From CAYOPZ01 sp964406005 (GTDB lineage: Bacteria; Bacteroidota; Bacteroidia; Bacteroidales; SM23-62), in the NCBI GenBank assembly GCA_964406005.1, contig CAYOPZ010000001.1, forward strand, positions 1 to 64,000: 64,000 nucleotides of DNA, written 5' to 3'. Numbering within the stretch: position 1 is the first letter of the stretch; the number at the start of each line of letters is the position of its first letter. The notes under the pieces are model-generated. The model did not search any database and was not told the DNA's origin. It worked only from the letters and a program-made list of their open reading frames with translations. Both the position numbers and the translations under genes were made by a program. Positions 15,997 through 24,898 of this stretch are shown one piece after another.

Positions 15997-16631
15997 AACA
16001 AAAATCATTGGTATTAATTGGCGGAGGCGGACATTGCAGATCCTGCATTGATGTTATTGAATCAGAAGGAAATTTCAGAATTGAAGGCATCTTGGATCTT
16101 GAAGAAAACATCGGGAAAGAGGTTCTGGGATACAGGATAACTGGGACAGATGGTAATTTGGCGGGCTTAATTTCTGAAGACACGTATTTTCTTGTAACAA
16201 TAGGTCATACAGGAAATGTCCGACGGCGTATGGAGATCTACAATGAACTGATATCACGTAGTGCAAATCTTCCTACTATCGTATCTCCTTTGTCAAGGAT
16301 CTCAACTTATTCAAAGATTGAAAATGGCAATATTGTCATGCATTATGCTTTTATAAATGCAGGCGCTTCTCTGGGTTCAAACTGCATAATAAATTCATAT
16401 GCACTCATCGAACATGATGTTCAGATCGGATCACACTGCCATATTTCAACTGGCTCCAGAATAAATGGTGACTGCAGAATAGGTGATGCCTGTTTCATTG
16501 GCAGTGGTGCAATTTTGTACAACAATATTAAACTTTGCAGCAATGTTATTATTGCCGCAGGTTCTGTCGTCACAAAGTCCTTTTCAAATCCCGGACTCTA
16601 TGCAGGTAGCCCGGCAAGAAAAATCAAATGA
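15993..16631 (+). CDS. LegH/NeuD/PglD-like acetyltransferase
   Basis: A 212-residue left-handed beta-helix acyltransferase. The N-terminus LVLIGGGGHCRSCIDVIE is the Rossmann-like sugar-nucleotide-binding part of PglD/NeuD proteins. From about residue 95 come hexapeptide repeats (NGNIVMHYAFINAGASLGSN, IGSHCHISTGSRINGDCRIG), ending GLYAGSPARKIK. Its probable job is to N-acetylate the 4-amino sugar made by LegC with acetyl-CoA. The GTG start at 15993 overlaps the legC stop in the form GTGA and begins exactly at the conserved glycine-rich fold. An in-frame ATG at 15879 would force a 118-nt overlap. O-acetylation of the finished nonulosonate is an alternative role. Confidence 0.85.
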   Translation: MKQKSLVLIGGGGHCRSCIDVIESEGNFRIEGILDLEENIGKEVLGYRITGTDGNLAGLISEDTYFLVTIGHTGNVRRRMEIYNELISRSANLPTIVSPLSRISTYSKIENGNIVMHYAFINAGASLGSNCIINSYALIEHDVQIGSHCHISTGSRINGDCRIGDACFIGSGAILYNNIKLCSNVIIAAGSVVTKSFSNPGLYAGSPARKIK

Positions 16632-17653
16632 AAAAAACGATAATAATAGGTGAAGCCGGAGTGAACCATAATGGAAACATCAAACTTGCAAAGCAACTTG
16701 TCGATGTAGCCGTATACGCCTGTCTCGATTATGTAAAATTTCAGTCTTTCAAAGCCATAAGCCTTGTGACAGCCAGCGCAAAAAAAGCACAATATCAGAA
16801 AGGGGGGATTGACAGTTCAGAGGCATCACAGCAGGAATTGTTGAAAAAACTTGAGCTCAATCAGCGCGATCATCTTGAATTATACCAATATTGCAGGAAA
16901 AAGAAAATCGGATTTCTTTCCTCGCCTTTTGATCTTGAAAGCATAGACATGTTGGCAGCCCTAAAGCTGGATTACTGGAAAATACCTTCAGGTGAAATCA
17001 CCAATTTACCTTATTTGAGGAAAATTGCCGGTTACGGAGGTAAGATACTGTTGTCAACAGGCATGTCTACCATTGAGGAAATAGGTAATGCACTGAGGAT
17101 TTTACAGATGTATGGGACCAGAAAGAAAGATATTATTGTTTTGCATTGTAATACTGAGTACCCTACACCTCTGGGTGATGTTAACTTGAATGCGATGCAT
17201 ACCATAAAAAACACATTTGGTGTGGAAGTGGGTTATTCGGATCATACCCAAGGTATCATTGTTCCTATTGCAGCAGTATGCTTGGGTGCAGCAATACTGG
17301 AAAAACATTTTACCCTTGATAAAACACTCCCGGGACCCGATCACAGAGCTTCCCTGGAACCGGAGGAGTTAATGGAAATGGTAAAAGCCATCAGAGATAC
17401 TGAAACCATCCTCGGGATTGATATAAAAAAGCCATCCAAATCAGAAAAGAGAAATATAGTTGTCATAAGAAAAAGTATTCACTTAAAAAAGGCCCTTCCC
17501 GAAGGACATATCATATGTGAGGAAGACCTTATCATGAAAAGACCTGGCAATGGAATATCCCCAATGGATTTGGAACAGGTAATCGGGAAAAAAACGATCA
17601 AGGAACTTCCTGTAGATCATAAAATATCCTGGGATGACATTTATAAACAGTAA
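16628..17653 (+). CDS. legI: Legionaminic acid synthase (NeuB family)
   Basis: A 341-residue enzyme that condenses phosphoenolpyruvate with a six-carbon amino sugar to form a nine-carbon nonulosonic acid. The TIM-barrel part has IGEAGVNHNGNIKLAKQL, VKFQSFKAISLVT, GFLSSPFD and the PEP-site segment KIPSGEITNLPYL. The C-terminal ~60 residues are a SAF/antifreeze-like domain (SIHLKKALPEGHIICEEDL). NeuB paralogues make sialic, pseudaminic or legionaminic acid. Legionaminic is favoured by the surrounding LegB, LegC, LegF, LegG and PtmE-like genes. It overlaps the acetyltransferase by 4 nt. Confidence 0.9.
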   Translation: MKKTIIIGEAGVNHNGNIKLAKQLVDVAVYACLDYVKFQSFKAISLVTASAKKAQYQKGGIDSSEASQQELLKKLELNQRDHLELYQYCRKKKIGFLSSPFDLESIDMLAALKLDYWKIPSGEITNLPYLRKIAGYGGKILLSTGMSTIEEIGNALRILQMYGTRKKDIIVLHCNTEYPTPLGDVNLNAMHTIKNTFGVEVGYSDHTQGIIVPIAAVCLGAAILEKHFTLDKTLPGPDHRASLEPEELMEMVKAIRDTETILGIDIKKPSKSEKRNIVVIRKSIHLKKALPEGHIICEEDLIMKRPGNGISPMDLEQVIGKKTIKELPVDHKISWDDIYKQ

Positions 17654-17740
17654 ATCTTAAAAGGGCTCATTAAAATATTTCTTTACAATCTTAGAGCCTG
17701 ACTTCCAATAAATTCCGTTTAATATATATTTCATATTATA

Positions 17741-18784
17741 ATGAGAGATCTGTCAAGGTTTACTATCCAAAAAGACGATACGGTTCTTGAAGCTCTGGAA
17801 AAAATTAATCATATCCCGGAAGCCTTGACCCTGTTTGTATTTGACCAGAAAAAGATTGTAGGAAGCATTACCGATGGAGATATTCGCAGGGGAATTCTTG
17901 CTGGAAATGAATTGGATGATACCGTTGAAAAATACATGCACAGGGATTTCTCTTATATTATCCACAATGAAATTGATACTGACAGAATAAGAAAATACAA
18001 AAAGAAAGGGATTCACCTGCTTCCTGTTATCAATAAGGATAAGGAATTAGTCCGAATTTATAATTTAGAAAAGCTTGAATCCATCCTACCTGTTGATGTT
18101 ATCATTATGGCAGGAGGACAAGGCAAACGTATGCGGCCACTAACTGACCATTTACCCAAACCCTTACTTAAACTTGGTGATAAACCAATTATAGAACATT
18201 TGATCACCAGATTAACAAAATTCGGTATCGAAACCATTTATATTTCTGTCCACTATCTTGCTGATGAAATTTATAAATTTTGCGGCAACGGAGAAAAATG
18301 GGATGTGAGGATAAATTATCTGGCCGAGGATGAACCCTTGGGAACAATAGGTTCTGTTACTTTGGCTCAAAACCTGTCAAACCCGAATCTACTTGTGCTA
18401 AACTCGGACCTTTTCACAAATATTGATTTTGAAGATCTGTATACGGAACATATCATAGCCGGGGCAGATCTTTCTATTGCTTCAATTCCATATACAGTTA
18501 ATATCCCTTATGCGATTTTTGAAATGGATGACAGGGCCGTTAAGTCCCTTTATGAAAAACCAAACAACACACATTATGTAAATGCAGGTATCTACTTAAT
18601 GAAAAAGGAATTGCTGAAATACATCCCACATAATACGTTCATGAATGCCACGGATTTTATTCATTCCATGATTACCAAACGAAAAAAAGTCATTCATAAC
18701 CCCATTGTGGGATACTGGATAGATATCGGAAAACCTGAAGATTATCAAAAGGCCCAGGAAATTGTTAAACATATTAAAAATTGA
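17741..18784 (+). CDS. ptmE: PtmE-like CBS-domain sugar nucleotidyltransferase
   Basis: A 347-residue protein with a CBS pair (about 1-118; VGSITDGDIRRGIL) followed by a nucleotidyltransferase domain (VDVIIMAGGQGKRMRPLTDHLPKPLLKLG at about 119-147, with metal-binding Asp in LVLNSDLF). This architecture matches Campylobacter PtmE, which makes GDP-glucosamine for the legionaminic acid pathway. That explains why the pathway starts from a GDP- rather than a UDP-sugar. CBS domains suggest allosteric nucleotide control. The gene is separated from legI by 87 nt and overlaps the CMP-sugar synthetase by 4 nt. Confidence 0.87.
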   Translation: MRDLSRFTIQKDDTVLEALEKINHIPEALTLFVFDQKKIVGSITDGDIRRGILAGNELDDTVEKYMHRDFSYIIHNEIDTDRIRKYKKKGIHLLPVINKDKELVRIYNLEKLESILPVDVIIMAGGQGKRMRPLTDHLPKPLLKLGDKPIIEHLITRLTKFGIETIYISVHYLADEIYKFCGNGEKWDVRINYLAEDEPLGTIGSVTLAQNLSNPNLLVLNSDLFTNIDFEDLYTEHIIAGADLSIASIPYTVNIPYAIFEMDDRAVKSLYEKPNNTHYVNAGIYLMKKELLKYIPHNTFMNATDFIHSMITKRKKVIHNPIVGYWIDIGKPEDYQKAQEIVKHIKN

Positions 18785-19491
18785 AGGTAATAGCCATTAT
18801 AACAGCCAGGGGAGGTAGTAAAGGGCTGCCCGGTAAAAATATACGTAATTTAAATAATAAACCGTTGATTGCCTGGACTATACAACAAGCATTTGATGCA
18901 AATTCATTTGACAAAATCATGGTATCGACAGATAATGATGAAATCGCAAATATTGCTGCAAGCTATGGCGCCGAAGTACCGTTTATCAGACCTGCATATC
19001 TTGCCAGAGACGAGACCCCCTCTATTGATGTAATTTTACATGTACTCAATTTCTACGAATTAAAAAAAATCAATTATGATATTGTTGCACTTCTTGAACC
19101 CACATCTCCCTTACGTAAGAAAGGTGATCTGGAAACAGCAATCAGAAATCTTATCCTGCACTATGATTATTATGATGGTATCATTAGCCTTGGGAAAATT
19201 CAACTGGAGAATCCATTTATTGCCAAGATTGTCAAAGATGACAATATTCAGCCATTACTGGAATCGTCAGAGATTATACAAAATCGCCAGAAGTACCCAA
19301 ACATCTATTTCCCATACGGAGTAATTTATGCAGTTAAAAAAGAAATCCTGAAAAAAACAAAATCATTCTATAAAGGAAAAATGTTACCTTTTTTCATTGA
19401 AAGATGGCAGAATTACGAGATAGACGATCTTTATGATTTTATGTGTGTTGAGACCATCTTTAAACATAAACTAATGGAAATCGTGCAATGA
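18781..19491 (+). CDS. legF: CMP-legionaminate synthetase (NeuA family)
   Basis: A 236-residue cytidylyltransferase that activates the nonulosonate as CMP-sugar. The hallmark N-terminus is IAIITARGGSKGLPGKNIRNLNNKPLI, with ALLEPTSPLRKKGDL near residue 102. The start is TTG at 18781, overlapping the previous stop as TTGA; there is no upstream ATG in frame and the conserved sequence begins at once. Overlap with the next gene is ATGA. Substrate assignment (legionaminic rather than N-acetylneuraminic) follows from the neighbours. Confidence 0.9.
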   Translation: MKVIAIITARGGSKGLPGKNIRNLNNKPLIAWTIQQAFDANSFDKIMVSTDNDEIANIAASYGAEVPFIRPAYLARDETPSIDVILHVLNFYELKKINYDIVALLEPTSPLRKKGDLETAIRNLILHYDYYDGIISLGKIQLENPFIAKIVKDDNIQPLLESSEIIQNRQKYPNIYFPYGVIYAVKKEILKKTKSFYKGKMLPFFIERWQNYEIDDLYDFMCVETIFKHKLMEIVQ

Positions 19492-20468
19492 AGTTCTTGA
19501 GTATCGGATTAGGTTCCATGGGAAAGCGAAGGTTACGTTGCCTTCTTAACCTTGGTTATTCACAAATCACGGGAATCGACCCCAGACAAGACCGGCAGGA
19601 TGAGGCAAGAAATCAATATAACATTAAGGTATCACAGGCCTTATCTGATTCTTACCTTGATGGTTCGGATGCAATGATTATTTCTACTCCACCTGACAAA
19701 CATCTTGAATATGTAAAACTTGCAATAGATTATGGCATACCATGCTTTGTTGAAGCCAGCGTTTTGCTGGATCACGTCAAAGAATCTATTATATATAATA
19801 AAAAGAAATCATTTGTAGCGCCATCCTGTACAATGCTATTTCATCCTGCTATAAAACTGATAAAAGATCTTGTTCTATCAGACCGATATGGAAAGGTTAA
19901 AAATTTTTCCTATCATTCCGGCCAATACCTGCCTGACTGGCATCCATGGGAGAAGGTACAGGATTACTATGTTTCAAATAAAGCAACAGGAGGGGCTAGG
20001 GAGATTGTACCATTTGAACTAACCTGGATTACTGCATTATTCGGATTTCCCAGTAAGATAAAAGGGTATTATTTGAAAACAACTGATCTGGGTATTCCGA
20101 TCGATGATACTTATTGCATCACCCTGATGTATCCCGATATGGCCGGTACTCTGCTTGTCGATGTAATTTCAAGGATTGCAACCAGGCAACTGATCATTAA
20201 CTTGGAAGAAACACAAATAAGATGGAATTGGGAGAACTCTTTCATAGAAATTTTCAATACTAAACATTCAAGGTGGGATACTTTTACTTTTACCAAAGGT
20301 ATAAACGCACCAGGTTATAATGAAAATATAGGAGAAGAAATGTATATTAATGAAATACAATCCTTTGTCAAAGGAATTTCACAACCCTCCAAATACCCGA
20401 ATTCGTTGAACCGTGATCTTAAAATTTTACAGTTACTGGAGTCTGTGGAAATTTCAAATAAAGACTAG
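19488..20468 (+). CDS. Gfo/Idh/MocA-type oxidoreductase
   Basis: A 326-residue NAD(P)-dependent oxidoreductase. It opens with a Rossmann motif (IGLGSMGKRRLRCLLNLG) and includes DAMIISTPPDKHLEYVKLAID plus a conserved glycine-rich GGAREIVPFELTW. Such enzymes oxidise or reduce sugar hydroxyls. It sits between legF and an aminotransferase inside the nonulosonate operon, so together the two could install an additional amino group by oxidation and transamination. No defined step of legionaminic acid synthesis needs it. Substrate unknown. It overlaps legF by 4 nt and ends one base before the next ATG. Confidence 0.8.
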   Translation: MKFLSIGLGSMGKRRLRCLLNLGYSQITGIDPRQDRQDEARNQYNIKVSQALSDSYLDGSDAMIISTPPDKHLEYVKLAIDYGIPCFVEASVLLDHVKESIIYNKKKSFVAPSCTMLFHPAIKLIKDLVLSDRYGKVKNFSYHSGQYLPDWHPWEKVQDYYVSNKATGGAREIVPFELTWITALFGFPSKIKGYYLKTTDLGIPIDDTYCITLMYPDMAGTLLVDVISRIATRQLIINLEETQIRWNWENSFIEIFNTKHSRWDTFTFTKGINAPGYNENIGEEMYINEIQSFVKGISQPSKYPNSLNRDLKILQLLESVEISNKD

Positions 20469-20469
20469 C

Positions 20470-21765
20470 ATGGAAATATACCGTGACAAAATACACCAGT
20501 TAATACCTGGAGGGGCGCACACATACAGCAGAGGAGATGACCAGTTCCCAGCCAATGCTCCTCCTGTGCTTGTAAAAGGGAATGGTGCATGTGTATGGGA
20601 TCCAGAAGGTAATAAATACCTTGATTATGGAATGGCTCTACGGGCTGTTTCACTCGGTTATGCGAACCGGAAAATCAATGATGCAGCCATTCGTGAAATC
20701 CGGAATGGTAATAATCTTACCCGCGCATCCATTACAGAACTTAAGGCTGCTGAGGTCTTAATAGACTTGATCCCTTCTGCGGACATGGTCAAATTTGCTA
20801 AAAATGGTTCCTCAGTTACAACGGCTGCGGTCAAATTGGCCCGTGCTTTCACCGGGAAAAAAATGGTTGCAAGATGCATTGATCATTCTTTTTTCTCTTA
20901 CGATGACTGGTTTATCGGTGACACTGTAGCCAACCGTGGAATACCAGAAGAAATCTCGTCGATGACAACTAATTTCAAATATAATGATATTGAATCCTTG
21001 AGGTATTTGTTCGAAAAATATTATGGCAATGTCTCATGTGTAATTATGGAACCAGCCACCATACAGTCACCGTACGACAATTATCTGCAGGATGTAAAGA
21101 AACTTTGTCGTGAAAATGGAGCCCTGTTCATTTTGGATGAAATGATCACAGGTTTCCGATTTCACCTGCAAGGAGCACAAACCATGTACGGGGTAGAGCC
21201 GGATTTATCAACTTTTGGCAAAGCCATGGCCAATGGTTTTTCAGTTGCAGCACTGACCGGTAGACGAGAAATCATGGAGCTGGGAGGAATAAAAAAGGCA
21301 GGTGAAGAAAGGGTTTTTCTTCTATCAACTACCCATGGTGCAGAAATGGGAGGTTTGGGAGCGTTTATACAGGTTGTTGAAGAATATCAAAATTCAAATG
21401 TAATTGATCATCTTTGGGATTATGGAAAGAAATTGATAGAAGAAAGCAATGCAGTCTCATCTGAAATGGGACTCAAAGATTATTTTTACATAGATGGCTA
21501 TCCATGCTCACCTGTCGTCGTAACAAAAGATAATTCCGGAGATGTATCTTCCGGATTGAGGACCTTGTTCCAGCAGGAAATGATAAAGTACAAAGTATTA
21601 ATACCATGGATTGCCCTTTCACGAGCACACGGAGATTCAGAATTAAATCAAACCCTGGAAGCACTGAGGGAGGCTCTGAAGATTTATAAAATGGGCCTGG
21701 ATAAGGGATTTCAACGATACCTTATCGGACAACCCGTCAAACCTGTTTTCAGAAAATTCATATAA
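20470..21765 (+). CDS. Class III PLP aminotransferase (glutamate-1-semialdehyde mutase-like)
   Basis: A 431-residue fold-type I PLP enzyme. Seen: IHQLIPGGAHTYSRGDDQFP, which resembles the start of HemL-type enzymes, FAKNGSSVTTAAVKLARA, ALFILDEMITGFRF and the lysine segment STFGKAMANGFSVAALTG. True HemL is a heme enzyme, but homologues within glycan loci usually act as sugar aminotransferases or aminomutases. The start at 20470 follows the oxidoreductase stop by one base; the 19 codons read upstream from GTG 20413 lie inside the previous gene and match nothing. It probably works with that oxidoreductase on a nonulosonate or side-chain precursor (inference). Confidence 0.82.
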   Translation: MEIYRDKIHQLIPGGAHTYSRGDDQFPANAPPVLVKGNGACVWDPEGNKYLDYGMALRAVSLGYANRKINDAAIREIRNGNNLTRASITELKAAEVLIDLIPSADMVKFAKNGSSVTTAAVKLARAFTGKKMVARCIDHSFFSYDDWFIGDTVANRGIPEEISSMTTNFKYNDIESLRYLFEKYYGNVSCVIMEPATIQSPYDNYLQDVKKLCRENGALFILDEMITGFRFHLQGAQTMYGVEPDLSTFGKAMANGFSVAALTGRREIMELGGIKKAGEERVFLLSTTHGAEMGGLGAFIQVVEEYQNSNVIDHLWDYGKKLIEESNAVSSEMGLKDYFYIDGYPCSPVVVTKDNSGDVSSGLRTLFQQEMIKYKVLIPWIALSRAHGDSELNQTLEALREALKIYKMGLDKGFQRYLIGQPVKPVFRKFI

Positions 21766-21858
21766 AATCTTTTCATAGTAAAAAAGTACTCAATAGAGAA
21801 GAAGAAGTACGGATACTTGTAGCCATCAATAAATTTCAGGTACAATAATAAGTTGTTT
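21766..21858 (+). other. Short gap with possible gene remnant
   Basis: A frame without a start codon reads SKKVLNREEEVRILVAINKF (ends at TAA 21847-21849). It is too short to identify and may be a relic of a lost gene or chance. No promoter box was convincing. Confidence 0.2.
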
Positions 21859-23058
21859 ATGAAAAAGAAAAACTTGGCCATTGTTACTACCGGAAGAGCG
21901 GATTATGGATTACTATATCCCTTGATACAATTGATTTTACACAATGAGAAATTTAACCTGGAACTGATTGTGACAGGGACACATTTCTCTGTCATGCATG
22001 GAAAAACTATAACAAATATTGAAAATGACGGCATTGAAGTGAATGAGAGAATTGAAATGACCATGATGGATGATTCCGAAAACGCAATTTGTAGCTCAAT
22101 ATCATTGGGTCTTACAGGTTTCTCGGGATTATATAAAAGAAAAAAATATGATTTAATTATTGTATTGGGGGACAGATATGAATTATGGTCAATATGCATT
22201 CCGGCGATAATACATAAAATCCCTATCGCACATATACATGGAGGTGAATCAACATTCGGGTCAATTGATGATTCGATTCGAAATTCAATCACAAAAATGG
22301 CAAGTTATCATTTTGCATCACTCGACATATGTGCCCGAAGGATAATTCAAATGGGAGAGTTCCCTGATAGGGTTTTTACCGTTGGTGCAATAGGCTTAGA
22401 TAACATAAAAAAAATGCCCTTAATGGAAATGACTACATTAGAGAAATACACGGGCATTGATTTTAATAGAAAAGTTGCTCTAATTACCTATCATCCAGTA
22501 ACATTAGAGAATTATAATAGTGCAAGTAAACAAATAAAAGAAATATTAAATGCGCTGTTGGATACAGATATAATATCAATGATTACGATGCCAAATGCTG
22601 ATACTGGTGGAAATGAAATATTTAAAGTAATTAAATCATTTGTGGAATTATATCCCGATAAATTTAAGATTGTGTCAAATTTGGGGCAAAGAGCTTATCT
22701 CAGTGTAATGAAATATGCAAAACTAATGATAGGCAATTCATCAAGCGGAATTATAGAAGCAGCATCATTTAAGCTGCCTGTAGTAAACATTGGAGACAGA
22801 CAAGCCGGCCGCTATAAGCCTGATAATGTTATTGATTGTATTTGTACAAAAAAAGCAATTATAAAAGCGATTAATCACGCTGTCTCAAAAAATTTTCAGG
22901 AGTCAATATCACAACTAGTTAACCCTTATGGGGATGGATCTGCAGCAGTCAATATTGTCAAAACATTAGAAAAGATTAACCTGGAAAATAAGGCTGATAT
23001 ACTAAAAAAAGGATTTTTTGATATTAAAAATGAGTTTATTTCTGATTCACCTTTGTAA
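21859..23058 (+). CDS. legG: Hydrolysing UDP/GDP-GlcNAc-type 2-epimerase (NeuC/LegG)
   Basis: A 399-residue GT-B-fold enzyme that removes the nucleotide and inverts C2, giving the free ManNAc-type sugar used by LegI. Seen: the N-terminus LAIVTTGRADYGLLYPLI, DLIIVLGDRYELW and IAHIHGGESTFGSIDDSIRNSITKMASYHF, which are typical of NeuC/LegG, and GNSSSGIIEAASFKLPVVNIGDRQAGR at the C-terminal nucleotide site. The ATG at 21859 is chosen because the protein begins MKKKNLAIVTTGRAD; a TTG six bases earlier is less likely. It lies last in the nonulosonate block, right before a dead formyltransferase gene. More AT-rich than legB-legF. Confidence 0.88.
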   Translation: MKKKNLAIVTTGRADYGLLYPLIQLILHNEKFNLELIVTGTHFSVMHGKTITNIENDGIEVNERIEMTMMDDSENAICSSISLGLTGFSGLYKRKKYDLIIVLGDRYELWSICIPAIIHKIPIAHIHGGESTFGSIDDSIRNSITKMASYHFASLDICARRIIQMGEFPDRVFTVGAIGLDNIKKMPLMEMTTLEKYTGIDFNRKVALITYHPVTLENYNSASKQIKEILNALLDTDIISMITMPNADTGGNEIFKVIKSFVELYPDKFKIVSNLGQRAYLSVMKYAKLMIGNSSSGIIEAASFKLPVVNIGDRQAGRYKPDNVIDCICTKKAIIKAINHAVSKNFQESISQLVNPYGDGSAAVNIVKTLEKINLENKADILKKGFFDIKNEFISDSPL

Positions 23059-23080
23059 ATAATAATAGATCGAGGATAAG

Positions 23081-23551
23081 ATGCGAATATTATACATTGG
23101 TGTAGTTGATTTTAGTTATCATTATCTTGAAGTGGTATTGCACAATGCCGGTACTATATGCGGGATAGTTACTTCAAAAAAGAAAATAAATAATATTGAT
23201 TATTAAAATCTTACGCCGCTGGCACGTGAATATAACATTCCAATATTATATTGCAAAAACATTAACCAGCCCGAAACCATTCATTGGATAAATGATAAAC
23301 AACCTGATATAATTTTCTGCTGGGGCTGACCACAAATAACAAAAAAAGAATTGCTTTCCATACCGCCAAAGGGAGTAATTAGTGTACATCCCTCCTTACT
23401 ACCACATAATTGTGGCAGGCATCCTATTAATTGGGTCATAGCTCTTGGGCTCAAGGAAAGTGGTTTGTCATTTTTCTTCATGGATGAGGTTGCAGATTTA
23501 GGTCCGATTCTTACCCAACAAAATAATGTATTCTGCAACATTCCAAATTAA
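23081..23551 (+). pseudogene. Sugar/methionyl-tRNA-type formyltransferase, two nonsense codons, truncated
   Basis: From ATG 23081 one continuous frame reads MRILYIGVVDFSYHYLEVVL and later carries the formyltransferase core VISVHPSLLPHNCGRHPINW and DEVADLGPIL. The frame is broken by TAA at 23204-23206 and by TGA at 23327-23329 (CWG-stop-PQITKKELL, where a Trp codon is expected). It then ends early at 23551 without the C-terminal third. All pieces are in one frame, so point nonsense mutations plus a 3-prime deletion explain it. Intact relatives in glycan loci transfer a formyl group from formyl-tetrahydrofolate to an amino sugar. The strain probably lost N-formylation of its nonulosonate or another amino sugar. 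Confidence 0.8.
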
Positions 23552-23614
23552 ACTGTTTTTTTCCAAACTGGTTTCCGGAAATTATAATACAATGTAATCT
23601 TCCTCTTCCAGTAG

Positions 23615-24892
23615 ATGAGAATAAAAAATATTATTGGTTCAGCTGGAATTTCTGCTTTCAGTATTAAAAAGCTGGATTCAGATGTAGTTTATTTTGCCGG
23701 AGGCAGTGTCTGGAAAAGCATAGTTCAGATAATTACGAATTTTTATGTATTGACTTTAATACAACCAGAAGAGATGGGCATATGGAATTCCATCATCCTT
23801 TTTCAAACCTATTCCGTTTTTGTGCAGGTCGGTGTAATTAATGGATTCAACAGGGAATTTCCTTATGAAATGGGGCGGGGTAATTCAACGGATGCTACAA
23901 AACTGGCGGAAACTGCACAGTGTTTTACATTGTTCTCCATCTTATTGGTAATGATCACCGGTATCATTGTCTTCTTCATACTGAATAGCTCTTCCCATCT
24001 ACTTAACATATCCCTTCTGGTGATTGTTCTCCTGTCTGGAATGAGATTTTATGAACAGTATCTTGCCTCCACCTTCAGATCAAATCAATCATTTAAAAAA
24101 CTTGGTAAAATATATTTCGCAAGGGGATTGCTGGGCTTGTTGACTTTACCCCTGGTTATTTATTATCTGTACCAAGGATATCTGATCAGGATTCTTTTAG
24201 CTACCGGCCTGACTGTATTCCTGATGCATATGATTCGTCCTGTCAAAGTAAGGATCCGCTTCAGTAAAAAACATTTCTTAATTATGCTGAAGTACGGAAT
24301 ATATATTTTTTCCCTGAGTTATATTTTTACATCTTCGGAAACGCTTGACCGGGTATCATTATTAAAATTCATGGGCCATGAATACGTGGGTTATTATTCG
24401 GTGGCATTCATGGCCTATAATGCATTCAGGATGATCCCTGTAACCATAGCAAATTATATTTATCCCAAATTAAGCCTGGCAGTTGGAAAGGATGAAGATA
24501 AAAAAAACCTGTGGGCAAAAGCTTTCCATACCAATATTGTCATGCTCCTTATATTACTTCCCCTGGCGTTTTCAGGCCTATTAATTATTCCATACATTAT
24601 CTCAAACTTTTTCCCTATGTATGAAATGGGTATTTCTGCAACTCAAATTATATTGTTTGCCGGAGTGTTTTCCGGTGCAAGTATAGGAGTAAACCTGCTG
24701 TGGAGTATGAAAGCCTGGAGAAAAATGGCAATCGCACAATTAGGAGGTGCCCTGTTGAATGCTGTCTTTATCTTACTGGGCATAAAACTAATAAAGGATC
24801 CACTTGTCGGTGTTAGTACTGGCGTATTGGTAAGTCAGTTTTTATACTTTCTGTTAACAAATATCCTGAACTTTCGGGCTACTCATCGCTGA
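23615..24892 (+). CDS. Wzx-like polysaccharide flippase
   Basis: A 425-residue integral membrane protein with about 12 hydrophobic segments, typical of the MOP/Wzx family. The opening SDVVYFAGGSVWKSIVQIITN and the EEMGIWNSI loop are usual for O-antigen translocases. It would flip the undecaprenyl-linked repeat unit to the periplasm for Wzy polymerisation. The gene is plus-strand, 63 nt after the dead formyltransferase and 6 nt before the next gene. Its specificity for the repeat unit cannot be told from sequence. Confidence 0.88.
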   Translation: MRIKNIIGSAGISAFSIKKLDSDVVYFAGGSVWKSIVQIITNFYVLTLIQPEEMGIWNSIILFQTYSVFVQVGVINGFNREFPYEMGRGNSTDATKLAETAQCFTLFSILLVMITGIIVFFILNSSSHLLNISLLVIVLLSGMRFYEQYLASTFRSNQSFKKLGKIYFARGLLGLLTLPLVIYYLYQGYLIRILLATGLTVFLMHMIRPVKVRIRFSKKHFLIMLKYGIYIFSLSYIFTSSETLDRVSLLKFMGHEYVGYYSVAFMAYNAFRMIPVTIANYIYPKLSLAVGKDEDKKNLWAKAFHTNIVMLLILLPLAFSGLLIIPYIISNFFPMYEMGISATQIILFAGVFSGASIGVNLLWSMKAWRKMAIAQLGGALLNAVFILLGIKLIKDPLVGVSTGVLVSQFLYFLLTNILNFRATHR

Positions 24893-24898
24893 GAAATC

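Noticed and set aside
23327..23329. TGA in the formyltransferase as selenocysteine or recoding
   Set aside because: A Trp is expected here, a TAA interrupts the same frame earlier, the gene is also truncated, and TGA ends many intact genes in the window.
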